Assembly (NCBI RefSeq): GCF_000745215.1
Contig: NZ_JQNK01000008.1
Location: forward strand, 372,001 to 436,000
Source of the DNA: Methylosinus sp. PW1
Lineage (GTDB): Bacteria; Pseudomonadota; Alphaproteobacteria; Rhizobiales; Beijerinckiaceae
Reading direction: 5' to 3'
DNA: 64,000 nucleotides
Below are positions 23,037 to 31,475 of this stretch, one piece after another. The number at the start of each line of letters is the position of its first letter. Position 1 is the stretch's first letter. Below the pieces are notes generated by a model. It saw nothing but the letters and a program-made list of their open reading frames with translations. It did no database searches and was not told the DNA's origin. A program made the position numbers and the translations under genes.

Positions 23037-25776
23037 GGTCCCTTCGGCCGGCTGCCATCCCGAGGATCGAGCGCGATCGTCTATCGACCAGTCGCTCGCG
23101 GCATGCGGCTGGCTTGTCCAATCGAAAGTCGACATGAACCTCGGGGCAGGAGTCGGAGTCGCCGTTCGGGAGTTCCAGACCGAATCGGGTCCCGTCGACT
23201 ACGGCCTGTTCGTGGATCGAAGGCTCTGCGGCGTCATCGAGGCGAAAGCGGAGGGCGTGACCCTGTCCGGATTTTCCGAGCAGGCGGCGCGCTACATCGC
23301 GGATGTACCCAAGCATCTCGTTCGTGAAGAAGGACAGGTGCGATTCGAATATGTCGCGTCTCGAATGGAAATTCTGTTCCGCGACCATGCCGATCCGGAG
23401 CCTGTTTCTCGGCGTGTTTTTGCGTTTCATCGCCCGGAAACGCTGCAGCGGTGGATCAAGCAGCCGGCGACGATCCGCGCAAGGCTGAAGGAAATGCCGC
23501 ACCTGGACAGGGAAGGACTGCGCGCCTGCCAGATCGATGCGGTCGCGGCTCTCGAGAGATCGATGGCGCAGAACCATCCGCGCGCGCTGGTGCAGATGGC
23601 GACGGGCGCCGGCAAGACCTTCACCGCCTGCACTCTGAGCTATCGTATCCTGGCCCATGCAGGGTTTCGGCGAATATTGTTCCTGGCGGATCGCGCCAAT
23701 CTCGTCCGCCAGGCGCGGGACGAATACCTCGCCTACCGACCGCCCGGCGTCGGGCGTTCCTTTTCGGAAGTCTACAATGTTCAGAAGCTCGGAGCGGCCG
23801 GGCTCGACAAAGACGCGCAGGTCGTCGTCGCGACCATCCAGCGCGTCTATTCCGTGCTGACCGGCAAACAGCTTTCGGAGGAGGACGAGGAGGCTTCGTC
23901 ATTCGAGGGCGGCGGCAGCAATGTCGACTGCCTCATCGCCTACAATCCGGCGATTCCGATCGAGAGCTTCGACCTCGTCATCACCGATGAATGCCATCGC
24001 TCGATCTATGGGACGTGGCGGCAAGTTCTCGAATATTTCGACGCCTTCACTGTCGGTCTGACCGCAGCGCCCTCGCTTCACACTCTGGGCTTTTTCGGCA
24101 GGAATCTCGTCGCGCAATACCCATACGAGCGCTCCGTCGTGGACGGCGTGAATGTCGCCTTCGAGGTCTTCCGCGTCCGCACGGAAATCGGAGAGCGCGG
24201 CTCGACCGTCAAAGCGGGATATGATCTGCCGGTGCGCGACAAGCGCACCCGCGCGGAACGCTACGAGACGCTGACGGAAGACTATTCCTACACGCCGGAG
24301 CAGATCGACCGTTCGGTCCTAGTGCCGAACCACATCAGAACAATCCTCGAGACCTACCGCGACACTCTATTCACAGAGCTGTTTCCAGGCCGGAAGGAGG
24401 TCCCGAAGACGCTCGTTTTCGCCAAGGACGATCATCATGCAGAGGAGATCGTCGGCATTCTTCGTGACGTTTTCGGCAAGGGCAACGACTTCGCGAAAAA
24501 GATCACCTATCGCACCGACGGCGCCGATCCCGAGACGCTGATCCGCGCCTTTCGCAACGACTATAATCCGCGCATAGCGGCGACGGTCGACATGATCGCC
24601 ACCGGCACGGATGTGAAGCCGATCGAGGTCCTGATTTTCCTCCGCGACGTGAAGTCCGAGCTCTATTTCGAGCAGATGAAGGGCCGAGGCGCGCGAACCA
24701 TCAGCGCCGAAAAGCTGCGCGAGGTCACGCCCGACGCCGAAGCCAAGACCCGCTTCGTCCTCATCGACGCTGTCGGCGTGACGGAGAGCCTGAAATCGGT
24801 TTCACAGCCGCTGGAGCGAGACCGCGTCATCTCTTTCGACAAGCTCGTCGACGAGATCGCCGCCGGCCGGCGGGACGACGACGCCTTCGCCACTCTCGCG
24901 GCGCGGCTCTCGGCGCTCGATCGGCGGATCGGCAAGAAGGACCGGGCGGCGATCGCGAGGGCCACGGGCGGGATCGACCTCGCCGGTCTCGCTCGCCGGC
25001 TGCTGGATGCGATCGATCCGGATTCGTTGGCGGCCCGGGCGCCCAAAGATGCTCCCGAGGCGGAGCAACGCGCGGCGCGGGAGGCGGCGAAGGATGAAGC
25101 GGCGTTCGTTTTCGACGATCCGGCTCTGCGGCGTCTCCTCAAGGACGTGAAAGCCGCAGCCGACATTCGCATCGACACGATCTCCACCGATGCGGTGATC
25201 TCGTCCGGCTGGGACGAGAACAAGGCCGCCGACACGATCGAGCGCTTCCGCCGCTTCCTCGAGGAAAAGCGCGATGAGCTGGTCACGCTGCAAATTCTCT
25301 ATCGGCTGCCCTATGTGCAGCGGCATCTCACCTATGAGGCCGTGGATGATTTGAAAGAGGCGCTGAAGCGGCCGCCCTGGCTGCTCGAGCCGGTCGACGT
25401 CTGGCGGGCCTATAAGCGGCTCGCCGGCGAGAAGGTGCGGAGAAACCCGGCCGGCACTTTGGCCGACATCGTCATGCTCGTGCGCTATGCGCTCAGCGAG
25501 AGCGAGGCGCTGGAGCCGCTGCCGTCGGTCATTGCCGGTCGCTTCAACCTGTGGCTCGGCCGCGAGGAGAAGGCGGGCCGCCTCTATAGCGACGAGCAGA
25601 GGGAATGGCTCACGGCGATCCGCGATCATCTCGCCGTCAATATCGAGATCAGGCAGCAGGACGTCATGGACGCGCCGGATTTTGCCGCCCGAGGCGGAAT
25701 CGTCCGGGCGCGCGCCTTGTTCGGCGCCCGCCTGCCTGTGCTTCTTGACGAATTGACCGATGCGCTGGTCGCATGA
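22984..25776 (+). CDS. hsdR: Type I restriction enzyme R subunit HsdR, likely 5'-truncated
   Basis: About 880-930 residues. HsdR cuts and translocates DNA in complex with HsdM and HsdS. Nuclease motif: Asp in GPVDYGLFVDRR and VIEAKAEG. Helicase: MATGAGKTFTA (Walker A), TDECHR (DECH box), TATGTDVKPIE-like motif, QMKGRGAR. The C-terminal part is of the EcoEI-R type. Family similarity begins at HPEDRARSSIDQSLAACGW (about 23056), exactly where the DUF2274 sequence ends, so the native start codon seems lost. GTG 22984 is the only long in-frame start but overlaps DUF2274 antisense; the first in-frame ATG is 23134. hsdM is absent and hsdS is a stub, so the enzyme is probably inert. Confidence 0.85.
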   Translation: MILTGLSSASGPSFNFVTVPSAGCHPEDRARSSIDQSLAACGWLVQSKVDMNLGAGVGVAVREFQTESGPVDYGLFVDRRLCGVIEAKAEGVTLSGFSEQAARYIADVPKHLVREEGQVRFEYVASRMEILFRDHADPEPVSRRVFAFHRPETLQRWIKQPATIRARLKEMPHLDREGLRACQIDAVAALERSMAQNHPRALVQMATGAGKTFTACTLSYRILAHAGFRRILFLADRANLVRQARDEYLAYRPPGVGRSFSEVYNVQKLGAAGLDKDAQVVVATIQRVYSVLTGKQLSEEDEEASSFEGGGSNVDCLIAYNPAIPIESFDLVITDECHRSIYGTWRQVLEYFDAFTVGLTAAPSLHTLGFFGRNLVAQYPYERSVVDGVNVAFEVFRVRTEIGERGSTVKAGYDLPVRDKRTRAERYETLTEDYSYTPEQIDRSVLVPNHIRTILETYRDTLFTELFPGRKEVPKTLVFAKDDHHAEEIVGILRDVFGKGNDFAKKITYRTDGADPETLIRAFRNDYNPRIAATVDMIATGTDVKPIEVLIFLRDVKSELYFEQMKGRGARTISAEKLREVTPDAEAKTRFVLIDAVGVTESLKSVSQPLERDRVISFDKLVDEIAAGRRDDDAFATLAARLSALDRRIGKKDRAAIARATGGIDLAGLARRLLDAIDPDSLAARAPKDAPEAEQRAAREAAKDEAAFVFDDPALRRLLKDVKAAADIRIDTISTDAVISSGWDENKAADTIERFRRFLEEKRDELVTLQILYRLPYVQRHLTYEAVDDLKEALKRPPWLLEPVDVWRAYKRLAGEKVRRNPAGTLADIVMLVRYALSESEALEPLPSVIAGRFNLWLGREEKAGRLYSDEQREWLTAIRDHLAVNIEIRQQDVMDAPDFAARGGIVRARALFGARLPVLLDELTDALVA

Positions 25777-25815
25777 TATCTATCACGGATAGATGACATT
25801 CCACTGAGGCTCGAG

Positions 25816-26103
25816 ATGACCGCGAGCGCCGGCAAGCCCATCGAAGGGAAAGCGACCGCCAAGCTGTTCATGCATGGCCGCAGTCAGGCCGTGCGCCTGC
25901 CCAAGGAATTCCGTTTCGAGGGGAACGAGGTGCGAGTCAGCAAGGTGGGCGACAAGGTGATCCTGGAGCCTTTGGAAAAGGAGCCGTTCGACGTGGAGGC
26001 CTGGCGCGCGCGGCTCGACGCCTTGGGCGCGCGGGACTTCTTGCCCGATGGTCTGCCTGACGATCCGCCGCTCGAGCCCGACGACTCGATCTCATTCGAT
26101 TGA
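25816..26103 (+). CDS. vapB: VapB-type antitoxin
   Basis: A 95-residue antitoxin with an AbrB/SpoVT-like DNA-binding N-terminus ([41 protein letters not shown], residues 12-53) and a Pro/Asp-rich toxin-binding tail ending DDSISFD. The gene overlaps the vapC reading region by a few bases and lies between hsdR and hsdS. Confidence 0.9.
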   Translation: MTASAGKPIEGKATAKLFMHGRSQAVRLPKEFRFEGNEVRVSKVGDKVILEPLEKEPFDVEAWRARLDALGARDFLPDGLPDDPPLEPDDSISFD

Positions 26104-26111
26104 CGCGGACG

Positions 26112-26519
26112 ATGTTTTGTCTCGACACCAATATCGTCATCTTCGCCCTGAACAAGCGGAGGCCCTGGATCGCCACGAGGCTCGACAATGAGCTGAGGGC
26201 GGGAACGGCGCTCATCGTCCCCGCGATCGTGCTGTTCGAGCTCGATTATGGAATCGCCAAGAGCGACCGAGCCGAACAGGCGCGCGCCCTCCTCGATGGC
26301 TTTTTGTCCGCCGGGATCGGCCAGCCGGCGTTCGACATCGAGGATGCGCGCGAAGCGGCGGACATAAGGGCGTTCCTCGAAAGGCAGGGGACGCCGATCG
26401 GCCCCTTCGACTATCTCGTCGCGGCGCAGGCGCGGCGGCGCGGCGCGGCGCTGGTGACGCTCAATCGCCGCGAGTTCGAGCGCGTGCCGGGGCTGCTGGT
26501 GACGGATTGGGCGGCATGA
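26112..26519 (+). CDS. vapC: VapC-type PIN-domain ribonuclease toxin
   Basis: A 135-residue PIN nuclease that cleaves RNA when free of VapB. Acidic residues are visible in MFCLDTNIVIFAL (Asp5), IVLFELDYGIAK and IGPFDYLVAAQA, with the C-terminal LVTLNRREFERVPGL typical of VapC. ATG 26112 gives the canonical N-terminus; a TTG at 26100 would add four residues. It overlaps hsdS by ATGA (26516-26519), so this toxin pair is embedded in the restriction operon. Confidence 0.92.
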   Translation: MFCLDTNIVIFALNKRRPWIATRLDNELRAGTALIVPAIVLFELDYGIAKSDRAEQARALLDGFLSAGIGQPAFDIEDAREAADIRAFLERQGTPIGPFDYLVAAQARRRGAALVTLNRREFERVPGLLVTDWAA

Positions 26520-26633
26520 CGCTCGTGGAGGAGATGCCGAAGGCTGCGGGCGGCGATGCGGCGAGCGGGGATGGGCCGTGGGAGTTGCCGGAAGGATGGG
26601 TGTGGGCGCGAGTCGATCAGGTTGTAGAGTCTG
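26516..26633 (+). pseudogene. hsdS: 5' stub of hsdS (type I specificity subunit)
   Basis: About 39 codons: MTLVEEMPKAAGGDAASG, then GPWELPEGWVWARVDQVVES, the usual opening of HsdS before its first target-recognition domain. The sequence then switches to a tyrosine recombinase fragment. Without recognition domains no specificity subunit can form. Confidence 0.75.
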
Positions 26634-27101
26634 TTGCTTTCGACGGAGCCGACCGACCTCGCACGCATTGCGCTGAACCGTTTGGGATTGGTCGGGAAGG
26701 GAAACGAACGCGATCGCCGGCCGACGCAGGACGAAATCGATCGCATTATCGCACGAGCCGATTTGACGCCGAAGCTGACAATTCCGTTGGGACGGATCGT
26801 GCGCTTCGCGATCGCGACTGCGATGCGGCTCGATGAAATTTGCCGCGTCGCCTGGGAGGATTTCGATCCAGACCATAAGATGCTTCTCGTCAGAGATCGG
26901 AAAGACCCGCGCCGGAAGTCGGGCAACAATCAGAAGATTCCACTTCTCGGCGTGAGCGGCTATGACGCATGCGCTCTCGTTCACGAGCAGAAGGAAGCCT
27001 CGAAAAGCACCAAGGGGTCGAATTCATACAATAGTCGATCGGTGGGGACCGCGTTTCGTCGGACATGTCGCGCCCTCGAGATTTTTCAGGATTTACGGCA
27101 T
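26634..27101 (+). pseudogene. Tyrosine recombinase (integrase) fragment A
   Basis: An open frame with the integrase catalytic core: DLARIALNRLGLVGKGNER, IRFAIATAMRLDEICRVAWEDFD (first catalytic Arg), KSGNNQKIPLL, then YNSRSVGTAFRRTCRALEIF and QDLRH. The N-terminal DNA-binding part is missing, four residues are deleted before the HxxR box, and the sequence stops at that box, so the HxxR remainder and nucleophilic Tyr are absent. The 60 bp at 27027-27086 match 31201-31260. Confidence 0.8.
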
Positions 27102-27357
27102 CGCCGGCGACGGCTACAACAACGCGCTCGCCGAGACGATCAACGGACTCTGCGATGCGAGCCCTGGCGAAGCTCCGAGGCCATGGAGTTCGCCAGGCTC
27201 GAATGGGTTCGGTTCGACAAGCACAGACTGCTGGAGCCGATCGGAAACATCTCGCCGACGCCGAAGCGCGCTATTACGCGCGACTCGAGGAGCCCGCCAT
27301 GCCGGTCTGACTCAAACAAAATGGCCTCCAGCGAACCCCGGGGTGTTTCAACGTGAT
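27102..27357 (+). pseudogene. Decayed IS3-family transposase (orfB) 3' remnant
   Basis: Pieces of an IS3-type integrase core C-terminus appear in three successive frames: GDGYNNALAETINGL, then PWRSSEAMEFARLEWVRFDKHRLLEPIGN, then ADAEARYYARLEEPA, ending near NPGVFQ/EPRGVST at the former element end. At least two frameshifts. The remnant abuts integrase fragment A directly. Confidence 0.8.
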
Positions 27358-27441
27358 CCTCAGGCTCGCCCACGACCTACAGGCCGAAAGGCGCGCCGGA
27401 GCGCGCTGCAGAGGCGCGCCGCTGAGAGTTGCGCCCGTTCG

Positions 27442-28149
27442 TCAGGACTTGCGATATTTCTCATACAGGCGATCGGCGTTGGACCAATTGATCGCAGCCA
27501 TGACGGCCTTCACATAGTCGGCGGCCTTGGCTCCGAAATCCATTTGGTAGGCGTGCTCGAACATGTCGAGAACCAAGATCGGCTCGCCTCCGGCGATGCT
27601 CTGAGTGTGATCGTTCGCCCATGAATTGACGAGCCTCTGCCCGTGCCTGTCATAGGCGAGGATGACCCAGCCGGATCCGCCGCCCAGCGCTTTGCCCATG
27701 CCGGTGAATTCCGAGCGCCAGCGATCGAAGGAGCCGAAGTCGCGCTCGATCGCCTCGGCGAGCGCCGCTCCCGGCTTGCTGGCTTCGCCGAGACCCGCGA
27801 AATAGATTTCGTGCAGGATCATGGAATTGGTCGCGATCAGCTCTTCGCGTTTCAGGCCGTTGATCTGGAACCCCGCCGCCTTGTCGAAGTCGAGCCCCGC
27901 GAGCTGCTCGACGATGGCGTTCAGTCGTTTGACCGCGCCGCCGTAATTGTTCTCGTAATGAGAGGTGATAATTTTTTCCGAGAAGCCTTTGACGCTTTTC
28001 GGATCGAACGGCAGTGGCTTTATCGTATGAACGAAAGGCTTTCGCGGAGACGCGGCGGCGTCTTCCGCCCGCGAGGGAGCCGTCGCTAACGCTGCGCCGG
28101 CCGTCATGGCGGCGCCGAGAAAAATTCTGCGATCGAGGTGATTGCTCAT
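27442..28149 (-). CDS. Tat-exported iron/manganese superoxide dismutase
   Basis: A 235-residue Fe/Mn-SOD. The twin-arginine signal DRRIFLGAAMTAGAALA at the N-terminus predicts export to the periplasm. Metal ligands: His in KIITSHYENNYGG, His in SMILHEIYFAGLG, and the Asp/His pair in LVLDMFEHAYQMDFG. It is the last gene of chrB-chrA-sod with ATGA overlaps, suggesting protection from superoxide produced during chromate reduction. Confidence 0.93.
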   Translation of the reverse strand: MSNHLDRRIFLGAAMTAGAALATAPSRAEDAAASPRKPFVHTIKPLPFDPKSVKGFSEKIITSHYENNYGGAVKRLNAIVEQLAGLDFDKAAGFQINGLKREELIATNSMILHEIYFAGLGEASKPGAALAEAIERDFGSFDRWRSEFTGMGKALGGGSGWVILAYDRHGQRLVNSWANDHTQSIAGGEPILVLDMFEHAYQMDFGAKAADYVKAVMAAINWSNADRLYEKYRKS

Positions 28150-29669
28150 CGTCTACTCCTCAGGAATGTTCGGTTGGTGTTACTCGCGCCTCGTTCATCC
28201 ATATGGCTGGACTTCATCATCTTCGGCGCGAGCGAATAATTGACGGCCGCCCGCATCGCTGCGCTTTCAGGCGCGGCCAGAGTCCGAGCCGCCGCCGGCG
28301 CCGCGCCGACGATAAACAGCAATACCCCGGCCGCCGTGCACAGCGCGAGGGTGCGCGGCGCGCCGAGACCGAAACGAAACAAGGCGAGCGCCGCGCCGAT
28401 CGTCAATAGCAACGCCAGAGGATCGACGCTCGCGAGCAACGGAATCTCGAAGGAGAAGCCGAGCCCCCGCACGGGCGCCGTCTCGTGGAACAGGACATGG
28501 ATGGAGAACCAGATCGCCAAATTGAGGATGACGCCGACGACCGACGCGGTGATGGCCGTGAGCGCCCCGGCGAGCGCGCGATTGTCACGCAGTTTTTCGA
28601 CATAGGGCGCGCCCAGAAAAATCCAGAGAAAGCACGGGACAAAGGTCACCCATGTCGTCAACAGGCCTCCGAGAGCGCCGGCGAGGATCGGCGGGAGGAC
28701 GCCGGGCTGCCGATACGCCGCGAGAAATCCGACGAATTGCAGAACGATGACGAGAGGGCCGGGCGTCGTTTCGGCCAGTCCGAGCCCGTCGAGCATTTCA
28801 TGTGAGCGCAGCCAATGAAATTCATCGACGGCTTGCTGAGCGACATAAGCGAGAACCGCATAGGCTCCGCCGAAAGTCACCATCGCCATTTTGCTGAAGA
28901 ACACGGCGATCTGACTGAAAACGTTCTCCGGGCCGAGCGTCAGCGCCAGGATCGTCACGGGCGCGAGCCAGAGGAACGAGCAGACAGCCACGCATTGCAA
29001 AGTCGCTCGAGCGGAAGCAGACGTATGGAGAGGCAGAAGGTCGCCGAGCAGGCTGTCGTCGCTTTTCACGCCACTCGCGTGAGCGCGGCCGGAGAATTGC
29101 GGCCATCCCTTCTTTCCGCCGAAATAACCGACGAGGCCCGCGCCGAGAATGATCAGCGGGAACGCCACATCGAAAAAGAAAATCGATGCGAAAGCGGCCG
29201 CGGCGATCCCTTGCAGCGCCCGGTTCGCGAGCGCGCGCTTCCCGATGCGGATCACCGCCTCGACGACGATGGCGAGAACGGCGGCCTTGAGACCAAAAAA
29301 CGCCGCCGCCACGATGCCGATCTTGCCGAACAGCACATAGACGACGCTCAGCCCCATGATAGCGGCCGCGCCAGGGAGCACGAAAAGGCCGCCGGCCATG
29401 ACGCCGCCGAGCGTTCCGTGCATCAGCCAACCGACATAGGTCGCGAGCTGCTGCGCTTCTGGACCGGGGAGCAGCATGCAGTAGTTGAGCGCATGTAAAA
29501 ATCGGCTCTCGGAGAGCCAGCGCTTCTCCTCCACCAGAACCTTGTGCATGAGAGCGATCTGCCCCGCAGGACCGCCGAAACTCCAGAAGGCGATCCGCGC
29601 CCATACGTCGAACGCCTCGCGCAAAGAGACGCCATGAGCGCGCGCACGACTTCCCATCAGCGCGCTCAT
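28146..29669 (-). CDS. chrA: Chromate efflux transporter ChrA
   Basis: A 507-residue inner-membrane chromate exporter of the long CHR type, with two homologous halves. Half 1: FWSFGGPAGQIALMHKVLVEEKRWLSE and LPGPEAQQLATYVGW. Half 2: VTFGGAYAVLAYVAQQAV and LAETTPGPLVIVLQFVGF. About ten to twelve hydrophobic segments. ATG 29669 overlaps the chrB stop and its own stop overlaps the sod start, so the three are one coupled operon. Confidence 0.93.
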   Translation of the reverse strand: MSALMGSRARAHGVSLREAFDVWARIAFWSFGGPAGQIALMHKVLVEEKRWLSESRFLHALNYCMLLPGPEAQQLATYVGWLMHGTLGGVMAGGLFVLPGAAAIMGLSVVYVLFGKIGIVAAAFFGLKAAVLAIVVEAVIRIGKRALANRALQGIAAAAFASIFFFDVAFPLIILGAGLVGYFGGKKGWPQFSGRAHASGVKSDDSLLGDLLPLHTSASARATLQCVAVCSFLWLAPVTILALTLGPENVFSQIAVFFSKMAMVTFGGAYAVLAYVAQQAVDEFHWLRSHEMLDGLGLAETTPGPLVIVLQFVGFLAAYRQPGVLPPILAGALGGLLTTWVTFVPCFLWIFLGAPYVEKLRDNRALAGALTAITASVVGVILNLAIWFSIHVLFHETAPVRGLGFSFEIPLLASVDPLALLLTIGAALALFRFGLGAPRTLALCTAAGVLLFIVGAAPAAARTLAAPESAAMRAAVNYSLAPKMMKSSHMDERGASNTNRTFLRSRR

Positions 29670-30493
29670 GGCGTCTTTCCCGACTTGGCCGGAGGCCAGT
29701 TGTGAGGTTCGTCGGCAGCGTCGCGGCGCCAACGATAAAAGGCGTCGTAGAGCGTCATTCCCGCTTCGAGCAGCTCGAGATCATCCGCATACATTCGAGA
29801 CAAACCGAGCGAAGCCGCGAGCAGGCCGGCCGCTTCCGGCGCGAGATCGGTGCGGGCCGTGTCGGCTCCGCGCACGATGACGGCAAGCCGTCGCAAGGGC
29901 TCTATCGTCAGTCCCCATTCATCGAGCATGGCGTCGAAGGTGCAGCGTTCGCCCCTGTGGCTCCAGAAGGCGCCGTCGATGTCGAACGCAGCGCCGTCGA
30001 AGCGTTCGGCGACCGAGGAGACTTCGGCGGGCGCGACAAAGAGAAACACCGCTTTCGGATCGACGAAGCGGCGGATCAGCCACGGGCAGGCGATGCGATC
30101 GACCTTCGGCCGCGTCCGTGTGACCCAGATCGTCCGACCCAGACGGTCACGCGGAGGCAGCTTCGCTTCCGGGATGAGCGGGCCGCCGGCCTCGACCCAT
30201 GCGACATGGCCGCCGCTCAGAACGTCCGCCGACGACGCGCCCGCTTGCCGCAGCCATGCCGCAACGCCTTCGCCGGATGCGCCGCCGGTCTGGTCGACGA
30301 CGATGGCTGCGCGACCGGCGAACTCGGACGCCCACTCGGAAACAGAAGCCTGATCGCGGCGCAGGGCGCCCGCGACGAAACGCGGGTCCGCTTTGAATTC
30401 TTCCGTCGTCCGAACATCGACGAGCGCCGGACAATGGCGGACGCCGATGAGACGCGCGAGCTTGTCGGGAGAGATGGAGTTGATCGACGACAT
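29666..30493 (-). CDS. chrB: Chromate-resistance protein ChrB with rhodanese-like domain
   Basis: A 275-residue protein. Residues 1-110 look like a rhodanese fold (LVDVRTTEEFKADPRFVAGALR; LSGGHVAWVEAGGPL), but the catalytic Cys position reads VVDQTGGASG, so it is probably not a sulfurtransferase. Residues 125-270 match the ChrB C-terminal domain (WVTRTRPKVDRIACPWLIRRFVDPKAVFLFV; HRGERCTFDAMLDEWGL). ChrB proteins sense or help reduce chromate. First gene of the operon; the AT-rich stretch 30600-30670 upstream is the likely promoter area. Confidence 0.9.
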   Translation of the reverse strand: MSSINSISPDKLARLIGVRHCPALVDVRTTEEFKADPRFVAGALRRDQASVSEWASEFAGRAAIVVDQTGGASGEGVAAWLRQAGASSADVLSGGHVAWVEAGGPLIPEAKLPPRDRLGRTIWVTRTRPKVDRIACPWLIRRFVDPKAVFLFVAPAEVSSVAERFDGAAFDIDGAFWSHRGERCTFDAMLDEWGLTIEPLRRLAVIVRGADTARTDLAPEAAGLLAASLGLSRMYADDLELLEAGMTLYDAFYRWRRDAADEPHNWPPAKSGKTP

Positions 30494-30649
30494 GATGCGC
30501 CCTTGGTGGAGAACCGGACGCGATTCTTGGGCATGTCGCCTCGTGGGGAGATCGCTTCCCCATGAGCGGACGTTACACCAAACCTGCCGAAGTCTGTCAA
30601 TACCGTCCAGAATGCAGAAATTCGTCCTTTCGACAAATTTTGGTTGCTA

Positions 30650-30960
30650 ACAATTTTCAATTAAAATCATTGGATTGGAGAGGTTCGTCGAGCTGGCTCC
30701 GGGTTCGAGAGTTCCGAGGTCGCCGCCGCGGCTCCTCGGACACGGGCGATGGGGCGATCTGGCAATCGGCGCCCAATGTAAGGCCGGCCCTACGGTTCGC
30801 GGCTGTGACTGTGTGACCCTTCGCCGGACGTTGTCGAAGGGCAGGATGCCCGCGAAATCTTCGGTGATCATGATGTCGATGGCAGCGGTCAGACTGTCGC
30901 GGCGCTTCCCGGCAGCCGGGTCCGTGCGCAATTCGGCCTCGGCCACCGCGCTAAAAGCAG
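30650..30960 (-). pseudogene. Decayed VapC-like PIN toxin remnant
   Basis: The minus strand reads DSLTAAIDIMITEDFAG then LPFDN, and, after frame changes, pieces similar to GRPISxxDxQIAAIARxRGAAxATRNxxDFE, the C-terminal half of VapC-type PIN proteins. There are at least two frameshifts and no antitoxin gene. It is joined on the right to an integrase fragment on the other strand. Confidence 0.5.
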
Positions 30961-30961
30961 C

Positions 30962-31194
30962 TTGGTCGAGTCCTGCGGGCTCAGCCGCGCCGAGATCGAG
31001 CGGCTCGGCAAGACGCTCCGCGCCGCCGCCGTGGACGGCGAGCATCCGACCGCGCCGGCCGCCATCCTGTTCCTTCTGCTGACCGGCTTTCGCCGCATGG
31101 CAGGACTCGGAGTCGAGCGCGGCTGGCTCGACGAGGAAGAGGGCGCGATCCGATTTCCCGATGAGAAGAGCGGCGCGCAGACCCGCGTGATCGG
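30962..31194 (+). pseudogene. Tyrosine recombinase fragment B1 (central part)
   Basis: Frame reads GLSRAEIERLGKTLRAAAVDG, AILFLLLTGFRRMAGLGVERGWLDEEEGAIRFPD and KSGAQTRVIG: the first catalytic Arg region of an integrase of a different subfamily from fragments A and B2. The next few codons lead to a stop. No N-terminus. Confidence 0.65.
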
Positions 31195-31200
31195 ACACAA

Positions 31201-31434
31201 TACAACAGTCGTTCAGTAGGAACTGCGTTTCGTCGGACATGCCGCGCCCTAGAGATTTTCGACCTACATTTTCGTGATTTGCGGCATGAAGGCGCAAGCC
31301 GTCTTTTCGAGGCGGCCTTTTCGATCGAGCAAGTGGCGTTGGTCACCGGCCATCGAAACGGGAGGATGCTTCGTCGATACACACATCTCGAGCCGGAGCG
31401 GTTTCATGTTCGGAAGAGCGGGATGGTGGCTTGA
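31201..31434 (+). pseudogene. Tyrosine recombinase fragment B2 (C-terminal part)
   Basis: Frame reads YNSRSVGTAFRRTCRALEIF, then DLHFRDLRHEGASRLFEAAF, SIEQVALVTGHRNGRMLRRYTHLEPERFH and stop at 31432-31434. This supplies the HxxR box, the TGH box and the nucleophilic Tyr (RRYTHL), the very parts missing from fragment A. The first 20 residues are identical to fragment A, although the DNA differs at nine third-codon positions. Confidence 0.8.
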
Positions 31435-31475
31435 ATTCAGAGCGTGAGCTGCATGAGAGGGGCTCTGCAGAGGCG

